From Magicicada septendecula (Eukaryota > Arthropoda > Insecta > Hemiptera > Cicadidae), in the NCBI GenBank assembly GCA_034769895.1, contig JAWRYS010001442.1:124001-188000 (forward strand): a stretch of 64,000 bases of DNA, read 5' to 3'. The position numbers were made by a program, and so were the translations under genes. The notes beneath the pieces are model-generated. The model made no database searches and was not told where the DNA came from. It was given only the letters and a program-made list of their open reading frames with translations. Positions 9,996 to 25,619 of this stretch are shown piece by piece (positions within the stretch are counted from its first letter, which is position 1; the number at the start of each line of letters is the position of its first letter).

Positions 9996-12900
9996 AATAT
10001 CCTTATTCAACAGATCAAACTTTATTATTCTAATAAGGATATTGTGAGTATGTAAAAATCGATACAAGTCTATTATGGAGGAGATGAAAAATTATTTATT
10101 GTATAAAAATATAGATTATAAAGATGTATAATGTATTTTAAATTGTCATGTATTGATAATATATTTAATTATTTGTATTGTTCGAAAATATAAATCGATT
10201 TTACTTGTTTGCTGCAACGTCCACCTCTCGTCTCGTTGGTCCCGTCTTGGCGTCCTCTTCTTCCTGTCCCTCCTTCTTGGTGTCCTCTTCGTCCTGGCGT
10301 CCTCTTCGTCTCGTCGTCCTCTTCTGCAGCAAGCGGCTCCAGCGGCGATATTTCACAAAGTCTCGTAGTTATGTTTGACTGCTTCCACGATTGATTAGTT
10401 TCGTGATAAATTGTTCACTCACAATGATTATAAATTTCATTCATTCAGTTTATAATTAATTTATATTTTATAATTTCTTAATCTCAGGATTTATGTGGGT
10501 ATTTACTAATGAGGTGCGTTTAAAGTACACCTTCCACGTTATCTTGTAGTGTCTTTAAGTTCCCTAAGCGGATAGCTTATCTTACACGAAACAGCACTGT
10601 ATTATATTTTCAATTTTATTTAATTATTTATCCTCTCGGTTCTTATCGCAAAACTTCGTTAAGAATTTCAAGGTTTATAGTTTATTTTATAAAAGATATT
10701 CCTCTAATCCTTCTTGTTTCTTACCGCAAAACTTCGTTAAGAATTTTAAGTTTTATAGTTTATTTTATATAAGATATTTTTACGTTTGTAAGAGAACAAC
10801 TCTCTTACCCGGGCACAACTTTCCCCAGCAACGTCGACAGGCAGACTGTGTCCATCCTAGCTCTGCAGCGTATGAATCTCACTGAATTTGGTGTATTATG
10901 AGAGGCCAAGCCCAAGTCACATGATTGATGGAACGACCAGGTACACAAATTTCATGAAAAACTTTGTATAAATTTGCATGGAAATAATCTACAATTTTTA
11001 TTACCCTATCATTGATAAAAGTTACACTTGAATTTTGCTTTACTTAAAAAAAAACATATTTCTAAATTAGTTACAAACCTCAGAGAATACACAAGTCGAA
11101 GCTATTTACTTAAATAATTCCACGTCAAATTTTCATGTAAATCGGTTAACTACCACTGCCGCAATAGGGATCGCTGATTATCACACCCGCACACGCGCAC
11201 CAATTCATACAAAAAATACATGACTATATAGTACATCTTTTTACGAAGAGTTTGGTGTAACCTATATGCTTATCAATTTTTAAATACAAAACTTATGACT
11301 AAAAAACAAAATATTACACAAAACAAATTTAAACAAGAAAAATGCTCGTCATTCATGTACTCTGGTATAAACAGCATATCTTATCATCCTGTGTTCCGTT
11401 GCAGGATTAACCCCTCCACGTGTAAAAAAAAATTGTTATATGGAATACAAAAATTTTTTTTTTTTTTAAACCTAATATGATATAACTTCTTCCCAATATT
11501 CATTATCATCTAACTAATAACAAAATAAATTCAAAAATCAAAATAACTGAGTAGCTTCTATCAAACAACATTTCCCCGACTGTCACTTTGACAGCCCTAA
11601 TTGTAAACAAACAACCGCACATGGCTGCTATCACCAAACATTCCTGAACACTGATAAGGATGTCCATGTCTGACGTCATTCGGCTATATCTATAGTTCAA
11701 CCATTCATTTTTCAACATGATTATCATTATTCTTATTTTACACATAATTTTATACATTTGCATAACACACATACTCCTATATCCTGGCATATTAGATTCA
11801 ATAATCCTTAATGTAATATTTTCTTAAAGATGATGCATGGAACTTACCTACGCAAGAGTACCATCTTGTTACCAGTTCTGTACGACGCAAGAGTTCTGAA
11901 CGTTACCAGTTTGTGATCCGCATTAAATTTCTCCGTCCGTTCTTCGGCACACTTTTTAATGCGTCTCCTTGCTTCTATCTTTTTAACCAAATTTGCAATA
12001 AGCAAATTCTGCGTTGCAATCCTCCTGATGCACCCATCCAAGTCACGCTTTGGCCTTTCCCCGGTTTGTAGTTCGTTAGGTGTAAACCGTGTCGGGTCAT
12101 TGTAATTCCCGTTGATGGACGCCTCGAAAAACTCGCGATAATCCGGCCACCTACTCGGGTTGGTATTACAATAAGTGCGATACAGACGCCCTAAATCCCT
12201 GTTGACCCTTTGATCATACCAATCTGGATAGATGTGAACCAACACTGTGATAAGTTTTTCCCTATTTTTCTTTTCATATTTATTTAAAATATTATTTGAT
12301 TGTTTTCGTTGATCAGCTTTTATCTCCTTATCGGGCGCGCTACCGTTACCCGCTATCTTATCTATGAGATACCAGCTGGTTTCTGTATGTCGACGGGTCT
12401 ACATCGGTCACCCGCATTGTGACATTCATTTTCCTGCCTAAGAGAATAATTCAACTTAATTTTGGCTTCACATTCCCTGCTGTGAGATTTATTCCTTGCT
12501 ACGGCGGTCTCACTTCTACTACAAATTAATTGTAATTTATCAGCTATACGTTTTTCGGTTGGCTCTAAAAGTTCTTTACTTTATTTACCCTGGTCATGAA
12601 CGGCTGAATAAATTTTTTTATTCTCATCATGAAGTGATTGTAGCGACTTATTTTGCTTCACCGCTTCGTCTCTACCCACCTTATTTTCTTCTGAGTGTTT
12701 TGTATATTAGCTAGGATTGCCGCTAATGTATACTGTAATTCTTGCGATTCGGTCATATTCATTTATTTATTTTTAAGTTTATCAAATTTTATAGTTTTTA
12801 TTTATAGTAACGTCAATATTTGTTTATACGTATTATTACTAATAACGTCCGTTTATGTTATTTATTATTATAGTCCAGTCTCTCAATCAAATGTAAACAA

Positions 12901-13126
12901 TCTTAATCTAACATAAATACCAATAATAATTCAATCTCCACATAGACAATTTAATACTATTGTTCAAATATCTGATAAGAGAGAGTTTTCAAACTTTTAT
13001 CTACACTCTCTGATAACATAGAACAGCACATATAAATAGTTCAAAGTATTTAGTCTCTAGACTCTCAAATAAATATTTCTTTTTTTAAATTAATTCAAAA
13101 ATCGAGCCCAACGTTGGCAAGCGCTA
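9996..13126 (-). repeat. Array unit 4
   Basis: Integrase fragment 11844-12245, 94-codon frame 11506-11790, gag ATG at 12756. It carries the GTAAGT form and a CTGCAG in place of CTACAG in the purine island, a variant shared with units 6 and 8. Confidence 0.9.
11844..12245 (-). pseudogene. pol: Ty3/gypsy integrase fragment (unit 4)
   Basis: 133-codon form with one Ser codon fewer before INGN. The ending Lys-Met-Val in place of Lys-Lys-Val is private to this unit. Confidence 0.75.
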
Positions 13127-16100
13127 AATATCCTTATTCAACAGATCAAACTTTATTATTCTAATAAGGATATTGTGAGTATGTAAAAATCGATACAAGT
13201 CTATTATGGAGGAGATGAAAAATTATTTATTGTATAAAAATATAGATTATAAAGATGTATAATATTTTTTAAATTGTCATGTATTGATAATATATTTAAT
13301 TATTTGTATTTTTCGAAAATATAAATCGATTTTACTTGTTTGCTGCAACGTCCACCTCTCGTCTCGTTGGTCCCGTCTTGGCGTCCTCTTCTTCCTGTCC
13401 CTCCTTCTTGGTGTCCTCTTCGTCCTGGCGTCCTCTTCGTCTCGTCGTCCTCTTCTACAGCAAGCGGCTCCAGCGGCGATATTTCACAGATTCTCGTAGT
13501 TATGTTTGACTGCTTCCACGATTGATTAGTTTCGTGATAAATTGTTCACTCACAATGATTATAAATTTCATTCATTCAGTTTATTATTAATTTATATTTT
13601 ATAATTTCTTAATCTCAGTACTAATGCGGTGCGTTTCATGTACACCTTCCACGATATCTTGTAGTGTCTTTAAGTTCCCTAAGCGGATAGCTTAACTTAC
13701 ACGAAACAGCACTGTATTATATTTTCAATTTTATTTAATTATTTACCCTCTCGGTTCTTATCGCAAAACTTCGTTAAGAATTTCAAGGTTTATAGTTTAT
13801 TTTATATAAGATATTCCTCTAATCCTTAATGGTTCTTACCGCAAAACTTCGTTAAGAATTTTAAGTTTTATGGTTTATTTTATATAAGATACTTTTACGT
13901 TTGTAAGAGAACAACTCTCTTACCCGGGCACAACTTTCCCCAGCAACGTCGACAGGCAGACTGTGTCCATCCTAGCTCTGCAGCGTATGAATCTCACTGA
14001 ATTTGGTGTATTTTGATAGGCCAAGCCCAAGTCAATCAGTCAAGTCACATGATTGATGGAACGACAAGCTACACAAATTTCATGAAAAACTTTGTATAAA
14101 TTTGCATGGAAATCATCTACAATTTTTATTACCCCATCATTGATAAAAGTTACACTTGAGTTTTGCTTTACTTAAAAAAAACCATATTTCTAAATTAGTT
14201 ACAAACCTCAGAGTATACACAAGTCGAAGCTATTTACTTAAATAATTCCACGTCAAATTTTCATGTAAATCGGTTAACTACCACTGCCGCAATAGCGATC
14301 GCTGATTATCACACCCGCACACGCGCACCAATTCATACAAACAATACATGACTATATAGTACATCTTTTTATGAAGAGTGGCGTAACCTACATGCTTATC
14401 AATTTTTAAATACAAAACTTATGACTAAAAAACAAAATATTACACAAAACAAATTTAAACAAGAAAAATGCTCGTCATTCATGTACTCTGGTATAAACAG
14501 AATATCTTATCATCCTGTGTTCCGTTGCAGGATTTACCCCTCCCCGTATAAAAAACAAATTGTTATATGGAATACAAAAATTTTTTTTTTTAAACCTAAT
14601 ATGACATAACTTCTTCCCAATAATCATAATCATCTAAATAATAACATAATAACTTCAAAAATCAAAATAACTGAGTAGCTTCTATCAAACAACATTTCCC
14701 CAACTGTCACTTTGACAGCCCTAATTGTAAACAAACAACCGCACATGGCTGCTATCACCAAACATTCCTGAACACTGATAAGGATGTCCATGTCTGACGT
14801 CATTCGGCTATATCTATAGTTCAACCATTCATTTTTCAACATGATTATCATTATTCTTATTTTACACATAATTTTATACATTTGCATAACACACATACTC
14901 CTATATCCTGGCATATTAGATTCAATAATCCTTAATGTAATATTTTCTTAAAGATGATGCATGGAACTTCCCTACGCAAGAGTACCTTCTTGTTACCAGT
15001 TCTGTACGACGCAAGAGTTCTGAACGTTACCAGTTTGTGATCCGCATTAAATTTCTCCGTCCGTTTTTCGGCACACTTTTTAATGCGTCTCCTTGCTTCT
15101 ATCTTTTTAACCAAATTTGGGATAAGCAAATTCTGCGTTGCAATCCTCCTGATGCACCCATCCAAGGCACGCTTTGGCCTTTCCCCGGTTTGTAGTTCGT
15201 TAGGTGTAAACCGTGTCGTGTCATTGTAATTCCCGTTGATGGACGACGCCTCGAAAAACTCGCGATAATCCGGCCACCTACTCTGGTTGGTATTACAATA
15301 AGTGCGATACAGACGCCCTAAATCCCTGTTGACCCTTTGATCATACCAATCTGGATAGATGTGAACCAACACTGTGATAAGTTTTTCCCTATTTTTCTTT
15401 TCATATTTATTTAAAATATTACTTGATTGTTTTCGTTGATCAGCTTTTATCTCCTTATCGGGCGCGCTACCGTTACCCGCTATCTTATCTATGAGATACC
15501 AGCTGGTTTCTGTATGTCGACGGGACTACATCGGTCACCCGCGTTGTGACATTCATTTTCCTGCCTAAGAGAATAATTCAACTTAATTTTGGCTTCACAT
15601 TCCCTGCTGTGAGATTTATTCCTTGCTACGGCGGTCTCACTTCTACTACAAATTAATTGTAATTTATCAGCTATACGTTTTTCGGTTGGCTCTAAAAGTT
15701 CTTTACTTTATTTACCCTGGTCATGAACGGCTGTATAAATTTTTTTATTCTCATCATGAAGTGATTGTAGCGACTTATTTTGCTTCACCGCTTCGTCTCT
15801 ACCCACCTTATTTTCTTCTGAGAGTTTTGTATATTAGCTAGGATTGCCGCTAATGTATTCTGTAATTCTTGCGATTCGGTCATATTCATTTATTTATTTT
15901 TAAGTTTATCAAATTTTATAGTTTTTATTTATAGTAACGTCAATATTTGTTTATACGTATTATTACTAATAACGTCCGTTTATGTTATTTATTATTATAG
16001 TCCAGTCTCTCAATCAAATGTAAACAAGCTTAATCTAACATAAATACCAATAATAATTCAATCTCCACATAGACAATTTAATACTATTGTTCAAATATCT

Positions 16101-16253
16101 GATAAGAGAGAGTTTTCAAACTTTTATCTACACTCTCTGATAACATAGAACAGCACATATAAATAGTTCAAAGAATTTAGTCTCTAGACACTCAAATAAA
16201 TATTTCTTTCTTTAAATTAATTCAAAAATCGAGCCCAACGTTGGCAAGCGCTA
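13127..16253 (-). repeat. Array unit 5
   Basis: Integrase fragment 14932-15372, 94-codon frame 14630-14914, gag ATG at 15883. It is the first unit with a short insertion built of repeated AATCA/AAGTC near 14035, a mark then shared by units 5-10, and it lacks the 17-bp segment. Confidence 0.9.
14932..15372 (-). pseudogene. pol: Ty3/gypsy integrase fragment (unit 5)
   Basis: 146-codon form matching unit 3, although the LTR-like part of this unit matches units 7, 9 and 10. The unit is therefore a mosaic. Confidence 0.75.
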
Positions 16254-19200
16254 AATATCCTTATTCAACAGATCAAACTTTATTATTCTAATAAGGATAT
16301 TGTGAGTATGTAAAAATCGATACAAGTCTATTATGGAGGAGATGAAAAATTATTTATTGTATAAAAATATAGATTATAAAGATGTATAATGTATTTTAAA
16401 TTGTCATGTATTGATAATATATTTAATTATTTGTATTGTTAGAAAATATAAATCGATTTTACTTGTTTGCTGCAACGTCCACCTCTCGTCTCGTTGGTCC
16501 CGTCTTGGCGTCCTCTTCTTCCTGTCCCTCCTTCTTGGTGTCCTCTTCGTCCTGGCGTCCTCTTCGTCTCGTCGTCCTCTTCTGCAGCAAGCGGCTCCAG
16601 CGGCGATATTTCACAAAGTCTCGTAGTTATGTTTGACTGCTTCCACGATTGATTAGTTTCGTGATAAATTGTTCACTCACAATGATTATAAATTTCATTC
16701 ATTCAGTTTATTATTAATTTATATTTTATAATTTCTTAATCTCAGTACTAATGCGGTGCGTTTCATGTACACCTTCCACGATATCTTGTAGTGTCTTTAA
16801 GTTCCCTAAGCGGATAGCTTAACTTACACGAAACAGCACTGTATTATATTTTCAATTTTATTTAATTATTTACCCTCTCGGTTCTTATCGCAAAACTTCG
16901 TTAAGAATTTCAAGGTTTATAGTTTATTTTATATAAGATATTCCTCTAATCCTTAATGGTTCTTACCGCAAAACTTCGTTAAGAATTTTAAGTTTTATGG
17001 TTTATTTTATATAAGATACTTTTACGTTTGTAAGAGAACAACTCTCTTACCCGGGCACAACTTTCCCCAGCAACGTCGACAGGCAGACTGTGTCCATCCT
17101 AGCTCTGCAGCGTATGAATCTCACTGAATTTGGTGTATTTTGATAGGCCAAGCCCAAGTCAATCAATCAAGTCACATGATTGATGGAACGACAAGCTACA
17201 CAAATTTCATGAAAAACTTTGTATAAATTTGCATGGAAATCATCTACAATTTTTATTACCCCATCATTGATAAAAGTTACACTTGAGTTTTGCTTTACTT
17301 AAAAAAAACCATATTTCTAAATTAGTTACAAACCTCAGAGTATACACAAGTCGAAGCTATTTACTTAAATAATTCCACGTCAAATTTTCATGTAAATCGG
17401 TTAACTACCACTGCCGCAATAGCGATCGCTGATTATCACACCCGCACACGCGCACCAATTCATACAAACAATACATGACTATATAGTACATCTTTTTATG
17501 AAGAGTGGCGTAACCTACATGCTTATCAATTTTTAAATACAAAACTTATGACTAAAAAACAAAATATTACACAAAACAAATTTAAACAAGAAAAATGCTC
17601 GTCATTCATGTACTCTGGTATAAACAGAATATCTTATCATCCTGTGTTCCGTTGCAGGATTTACCCCTCCCCGTATAAAAAACAAATTGTTATATGGAAT
17701 ACAAAAATTTTTTTTTTTAAACCTAATATGACATAACTTCTTCCCAATAATCATAATCATCTAAATAATAACATAATAACTTCAAAAATCAAAATAACTG
17801 AGTAGCTTCTATCAAACAACATTTCCCCAACTGTCACTTTGACAGCCCTAATTGTAAACAAACAACCGCACATGGCTGCTATCACCAAACATTCCTGAAC
17901 ACTGATAAGGATGTCCATGTCTGACGTCATTCGGCTATATCTATAGTTCAACCATTCATTTTTCAACATGATTATCATTATTCTTATTTTACACATAATT
18001 TTATACATTTGCATAACACACATACTCCTATATCCTGGCATATTAGATTCAATAATCCTTAATGTAATATTTTCTTAAAGATGATGCATGGAACTTACCT
18101 ACGCAAGAGTACCTTCTTGTTACCAGTTCTGTACGACGCAAGAGTTCTGAACGTTACCAGTTTGTGATCCGCATTAAATTTCTCCGTCCGTTCTTCGGCA
18201 CACTTTTTAATGCGTCTCCTTGCTTCTATCTTTTTAACCAAATTTGGAATAAGCAAATTCTGCGTTGCAATCCTCCTGATGCACCCATCCAAGTCACGCT
18301 TTGGCCTTTCCCCGGTTTGTAGTTCGTTAGGTGTAAACCGTGTCGGGTCATTGTAATTCCCGTTGATGGACGCCTCGAAAAACTCGCGATAATCCGGCCA
18401 CCTACTCGGGTTGGTATTACAATAAGTGCGATACAGACGCCCTAAATCCCTGTTGACCCTTTGATCATACCAATCTGGATAGATGTGAACCAACACTGTG
18501 ATAAGTTTTTCCCTATTTTTCTTTTCATATTTATTTAAAATATTATTTGATTGTTTTCGTTGATCAGCTTTTATCTCCTTATCGGGCGCGCTACCGTTAC
18601 CCGCTATCTTATCTATGAGATACCAGCTGGTTTCTGTATGTCGACGGGACTACATCGGTCACCCGCGTTGTGACATTCATTTTCCTGCCTAAGAGAATAA
18701 TTCAACTTAATTTTGGCTTCACATTCCCTGCTGTGAGATTTATTCCTTGCTACGGCGGTCTCACTTCTACTACAAATTAATTGTAATTTATCAGCTATAC
18801 GTTTTTCGGTTGGCTCTAAAAGTTCTTTACTTTATTTACCCTGGTCATGAACGGCTGTATAAATTTTTTTATTCTCATCATGAAGTGATTGTAGCGACTT
18901 ATTTTGCTTCACCGCTTCGTCTCTACCCACCTTATTTTCTTCTGAGTGTTTTGTATATTAGCTAGGATTGCCGCTAATGTATTCTGTAATTCTTGCGATT
19001 CGGTCATATTCATTTATTTATTTTTAAGTTTATCAAATTTTATAGTTTTTATTTATAGTAACGTCAATATTTGTTTATACGTATTATTACTAATAACGTC
19101 CGTTTATGTTATTTATTATTATAGTCCAGTCTCTCAATCAAATGTAAACAATCTTAATCTAACATAAATACCAATAATAATTCAATCTCCACATAGACAA

Positions 19201-19375
19201 TTTAATACTATTGTTCAAGTATCTGATAAGAGAGGTTTCAAACTTTTATCTACACTCTCTGATAACATAGAACAGCACATATAAATAGTTCAAAGAATTT
19301 AGTCTCTAGACTCTCAAATAAATATTTCTTTTTTTAAATTAATTCAAAAATCGAGCCCAACGTTGGCAAGCGCTA
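16254..19375 (-). repeat. Array unit 6
   Basis: Integrase fragment 18095-18496, 94-codon frame 17757-18041, gag ATG at 19007. Nearly identical to unit 8 at a distance of 6245 bp, sharing GTTAGAAAATA (16438) in place of GTTCGAAAATA. Confidence 0.9.
18095..18496 (-). pseudogene. pol: Ty3/gypsy integrase fragment (unit 6)
   Basis: 133-codon form ending at the GTAAGT site. The protein is identical to that of unit 8. Confidence 0.75.
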
Positions 19376-22300
19376 AATATCCTTATTCAACAGATCAAAC
19401 TTTATTATTCTAATAAGGATATTGTGAGTATGTAAAAATCGATACAAGTCTATTATGGAGGAGATGAAAAATTATTTATTGTATAAAAATATAGATTATA
19501 AAGATGTATAATATTTTTTAAATTGTCATGTATTGATAATATATTTAATTATTTGTATTTTTCGAAAATATAAATCGATTTTACTTGTTTGCTGCAACGT
19601 CCACCTCTCGTCTCGTTGGTCCCGTCTTGGCGTCCTCTTCTTCCTGTCCCTCCTTCTTGGTGTCCTCTTCGTCCTGGCGTCCTCTTCGTCTCGTCGTCCT
19701 CTTCTACAGCAAGCGGCTCCAGCGGCGATATTTCACAGATTCTCGTAGTTATGTTTGACTGCTTCCACGATTGATTAGTTTCGTGATAAATTGTTCACTC
19801 ACAATGATTATAAATTTCATTCATTCAGTTTATTATTAATTTATATTTTATAATTTCTTAATCTCAGTACTAATGCGGTGCGTTTCATGTACACCTTCCA
19901 CGATATCTTGTAGTGTCTTTAAGTTCCCTAAGCGGATAGCTTAACTTACACGAAACAGCACTGTATTATATTTTCAATTTTATTTAATTATTTACCCTCT
20001 CGGTTCTTATCGCAAAACTTCGTTAAGAATTTCAAGGTTTATAGTTTATTTTATATAAGATATTCCTCTAATCCTTAATGGTTCTTACCGCAAAACTTCG
20101 TTAAGAATTTTAAGTGTTATGGTTTATTTTATATAAGATATTTTTACGTTTGTAAGAGAACAACTCTCTTACCCGGGCACAACTTTCCCCAGCAACGTCG
20201 ACAGGCAGACTGTGTCCATCCTAGCTCTGCAGCGTATGAATCTCACTGAATTTGGTGTATTTTGATAGGCCAAGCCCAAGTCAATCAATCAAGTCACATG
20301 ATTGATGGAACGACCAGCTACACAAATTTCATGAAAAACTTTGTATAAATTTGCATGGAAATCATCTACAATTTTTATTACCCCATCATTGATAAAAGTT
20401 ACACTTGAGTTTTGCTTTACTTAAAAAAAACCATATTTCTAAATTAGTTACAAACCTCAGAGTATACACAAGTCGAAGCTATTTACTTAAATAATTCCAC
20501 GTCAAATTTTCATGTAAATCGGTTAACTACCACTGCCGCAATAGCGATCGCTGATTATCACACCCGCACACGCGCACCAATTCATAAAAAAATACATGAC
20601 AATATAGTACATCTTTTTATGAAGAGTTTGGTGTAACCTATATGCTTATCAATTTTTAAATACAAAACTTATGACTAAAAAACAAAATATTACACAAAAC
20701 AAATTTAAACAAGAAAAATGCCCGTCATTCATGTACTCTGGTATAAACAGCATATCTTATCATCCTGTGTTCCGTTGCAGGATTAACCCCTCCACGTGTA
20801 AAAAGAAATTGTTATATGGAATACAAAATTTTTTTTTTTTTAAACCTAATATGACATAACTTCTTCCCAATAATCATAATCATGTAACTAATAACATAAT
20901 AACTTCAAAAATCAAAATAACTGAGTTGCTTCTATCAAACAACATTTCCCCAACTGTCACTTTGACAGCCCTAATTGTAAACAAACAACCGCACATGGCT
21001 GCTATCACCAAACATTCTTGAACACTGATAAGGATGTCCATGTCTGACGTCATTCGGCTACATCTACAGTCAACCATACATTTATCAACATGATTATCAT
21101 TATTCTTATTTTACACATAATTTTATACATTTGCATAACACACATACTCCTATATCCTGGCATATTAGATTCAATTATCCTTAATGTAATATTTTCTTAA
21201 AGATGATGCATGGAACTTACCTACGCAAGAGTACCTTCTTGTTACCAGTTCTGTACGACGCAAGACTTCTGAACGTTACCAGTTTGTGATCCGCATTAAA
21301 TTTCTCCGTCCGTTCTTCGGCAAACTTTTTAATGCGTCTCCTTGCTTCTATCTTTTTAACCAAATTTGGAATAAGCAAATTCTGCGTTGCAATCCTCCTG
21401 ATGCACCCATCCAAGACACGCTTTGGCCTTTCACCGGTTTGTAGTTCGTTAGGTGTAAACCCTGTGGTGTCATTGTAATTCCCGTTGATGGACGTCTCGA
21501 AAAACTCGCGATAATCCGGCCACCTACTCTGGTTGGTATTACAATAAGTGCGAGACAGACGCCCTAAATCCCTGTTGACCCTTTGATCATACCAATCTGG
21601 ATAGATGTGAACCAACACTGTGATAAGGTTTTCCCTATTTCTCTTTTCATATTTGTTAAAATAATATTTGATTGTTTTCGTTGATCAGCTGTTTTCTCCT
21701 TATCGGGCGCTCCACCGTTACCCGCTATCTTATCTATGAGATACCAGCTGGTTTCTGTATGTCGACGGGACTACATCGGTCACCCGCGTTGTGACATTCA
21801 TTTTCCTGCCTAAGAGAATAATTCAACTTAATTTTGGCTTCACATTCCCTGCTGTGAGATTTATTCCTTGCTACGGCGGTCTCACTTCTACTACAAATTA
21901 ATTGTAATTTATCAGCTATACGTTTTTCGGTTGGCTCTAAAAGTTCTTTACTTTATTTACCCTGGTCATGAACGGCTGTATAAATTTTTTTATTCTCATC
22001 ATGAAGTGATTGTAGCGACTTATTTTGCTTCACCGCTTCGTCTCTACCCACCTTATTTTCTTCTGAGAGTTTTGTATATTAGCTAGGATTGCCGCTAATG
22101 TATTCTGTAATTCTTGCGATTCGGTCATATTCATTTATTTATTTTTAAGTTTATCAAATTTTATAGTTTTTATTTATAGTAACGTCAATATTTGTTTATA
22201 CGTATTATTACTAATAACGTCCGTTTATGTTATTTATTATTATAGTCCAGTCTCTCAATCAAATGTAAACAAGCTTAATCTAACATAAATACCAATAATA

Positions 22301-22498
22301 ATTCAATCTCCACATAGACAATTTAATACTATTGTTCAAATATCTGATAAGAGAGAGTTTTCAAACTTTTATCTACACTCTCTGATAACATAGAACAGCA
22401 CATATAAATAGTTCAAAGAATTTAGTCTCTAGACACTCAAATAAATATTTCTTTCTTTAAATTAATTCAAAAATCGAGCCCAACGTTGGCAAGCGCTA
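19376..22498 (-). repeat. Array unit 7
   Basis: Integrase fragment 21217-21618 and a shortened form of the 94-codon frame (20880-21077). Its LTR-like part matches units 5, 9 and 10; its integrase part matches unit 10. Confidence 0.9.
21217..21618 (-). pseudogene. pol: Ty3/gypsy integrase fragment (unit 7)
   Basis: 133-codon variant with RLSRTYC, ETSINGN and FAEERTEK, shared only with unit 10, 9370 bp away (three units). Confidence 0.75.
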
Positions 22499-25400
22499 AA
22501 TATCCTTATTCAACAGATCAAACTTTATTATTCTAATAAGGATATTGTGAGTATGTAAAAATCGATACAAGTCTATTATGGAGGAGATGAAAAATTATTT
22601 ATTGTATAAAAATATAGATTATAAAGATGTATAATGTATTTTAAATTGTCATGTATTGATAATATATTTAATTATTTGTATTGTTAGAAAATATAAATCG
22701 ATTTTACTTGTTTGCTGCAACGTCCACCTCTCGTCTCGTTGGTCCCGTCTTGGCGTCCTCTTCTTCCTGTCCCTCCTTCTTGGTGTCCTCTTCGTCCTGG
22801 CGTCCTCTTCGTCTCGTCGTCCTCTTCTGCAGCAAGCGGCTCCAGCGGCGATATTTCACAAAGTCTCGTAGTTATGTTTGACTGCTTCCACGATTGATTA
22901 GTTTCGTGATAAATTGTTCACTCACAATGATTATAAATTTCATTCATTCAGTTTATTATTAATTTATATTTTATAATTTCTTAATCTCAGTACTAATGCG
23001 GTGCGTTTCATGTACACCTTCCACGATATCTTGTAGTGTCTTTAAGTTCCCTAAGCGGATAGCTTAACTTACACGAAACAGCACTGTATTATATTTTCAA
23101 TTTTATTTAATTATTTACCCTCTCGGTTCTTATCGCAAAACTTCGTTAAGAATTTCAAGGTTTATAGTTTATTTTATATAAGATATTCCTCTAATCCTTA
23201 ATGGTTCTTACCGCAAAACTTCGTTAAGAATTTTAAGTTTTATGGTTTATTTTATATAAGATACTTTTACGTTTGTAAGAGAACAACTCTCTTACCCGGG
23301 CACAACTTTCCCCAGCAACGTCGACAGGCAGACTGTGTCCATCCTAGCTCTGCAGCGTATGAATCTCACTGAATTTGGTGTATTTTGATAGGCCAAGCCC
23401 AAGTCAATCAATCAAGTCACATGATTGATGGAACGACAAGCTACACAAATTTCATGAAAAACTTTGTATAAATTTGCATGGAAATCATCTACAATTTTTA
23501 TTACCCCATCATTGATAAAAGTTACACTTGAGTTTTGCTTTACTTAAAAAAAACCATATTTCTAAATTAGTTACAAACCTCAGAGTATACACGAGTCGAA
23601 GCTATTTACTTAAATAATTCCACGTCAAATTTTCATGTAAATCGGTTAACTACCACTGCCGCAATAGCGATCGCTGATTATCACACCCGCACACGCGCAC
23701 CAATTCATACAAACAATACATGACTATATAGTACATCTTTTTATGAAGAGTGGCGTAACCTACATGCTTATCAATTTTTAAATACAAAACTTATGACTAA
23801 AAAACAAAATATTACACAAAACAAATTTAAACAAGAAAAATGCTCGTCATTCATGTACTCTGGTATAAACAGAATATCTTATCATCCTGTGTTCCGTTGC
23901 AGGATTTACCCCTCCCCGTATAAAAAACAAATTGTTATATGGAATACAAAAATTTTTTTTTTAAACCTAATATGACATAACTTCTTCCCAATAATCATAA
24001 TCATCTAAATAATAACATAATAACTTCAAAAATCAAAATAACTGAGTAGCTTCTATCAAACAACATTTCCCCAACTGTCACTTTGACAGCCCTAATTGTA
24101 AACAAACAACCGCACATGGCTGCTATCACCAAACATTCCTGAACACTGATAAGGATGTCCATGTCTGACGTCATTCGGCTATATCTATAGTTCAACCATT
24201 CATTTTTCAACATGATTATCATTATTCTTATTTTACACATAATTTTATACATTTGCATAACACACATACTCCTATATCCTGGCATATTAGATTCAATAAT
24301 CCTTAATGTAATATTTTCTTAAAGATGATGCATGGAACTTACCTACGCAAGAGTACCTTCTTGTTACCAGTTCTGTACGACGCAAGAGTTCTGAACGTTA
24401 CCAGTTTGTGATCCGCATTAAATTTCTCCGTCCGTTCTTCGGCACACTTTTTAATGCGTCTCCTTGCTTCTATCTTTTTAACCAAATTTGGAATAAGCAA
24501 ATTCTGCGTTGCAATCCTCCTGATGCACCCATCCAAGTCACGCTTTGGCCTTTCCCCGGTTTGTAGTTCGTTAGGTGTAAACCGTGTCGGGTCATTGTAA
24601 TTCCCGTTGATGGACGCCTCGAAAAACTCGCGATAATCCGGCCACCTACTCGGGTTGGTATTACAATAAGTGCGATACAGACGCCCTAAATCCCTGTTGA
24701 CCCTTTGATCATACCAATCTGGATAGATGTGAACCAACACTGTGATAAGTTTTTCCCTATTTTTCTTTTCATATTTATTTAAAATATTATTTGATTGTTT
24801 TCGTTGATCAGCTTTTATCTCCTTATCGGCCGCGCTACCGTTACCCGCTATCTTATCTATGAGATACCAGCTGGTTTCTGTATGTCGACGGGACTACATC
24901 GGTCACCCGCGTTGTGACATTCATTTTCCTGCCTAAGAGAATAATTCAACTTAATTTTGGCTTCACATTCCCTGCTGTGAGATTTATTCCTTGCTACGGC
25001 GGTCTCACTTCTACTACAAATTAATTGTAATTTATCAGCTATACGTTTTTCGGTTGGCTCTAAAAGTTCTTTACTTTATTTACCCTGGTCATGAACGGCT
25101 GTATAAATTTTTTTATTCTCATCATGAAGTGATTGTAGCGACTTATTTTGCTTCACCGCTTCGTCTCTACCCACCTTATTTTCTTCTGAGTGTTTTGTAT
25201 ATTAGCTAGGATTGCCGCTAATGTATTCTGTAATTCTTGCGATTCGGTCATATTCATTTATTTATTTTTAAGTTTATCAAATTTTATAGTTTTTATTTAT
25301 AGTAACGTCAATATTTGTTTATACGTATTATTACTAATAACGTCCGTTTATGTTATTTATTATTATAGTCCAGTCTCTCAATCAAATGTAAACAATCTTA

Positions 25401-25619
25401 ATCTAACATAAATACCAATAATAATTCAATCTCCACATAGACAATTTAATACTATTGTTCAAGTATCTGATAAGAGAGGTTTCAAACTTTTATCTACACT
25501 CTCTGATAACATAGAACAGCACATATAAATAGTTCAAAGAATTTAGTCTCTAGACTCTCAAATAAATATTTCTTTTTTTAAATTAATTCAAAAATCGAGC
25601 CCAACGTTGGCAAGCGCTA
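22499..25619 (-). repeat. Array unit 8
   Basis: Integrase fragment 24339-24740, 94-codon frame 24001-24285, gag ATG at 25251. Near-copy of unit 6. Confidence 0.9.
24339..24740 (-). pseudogene. pol: Ty3/gypsy integrase fragment (unit 8)
   Basis: Protein identical to unit 6. Ends at the GTAAGT site. Confidence 0.75.
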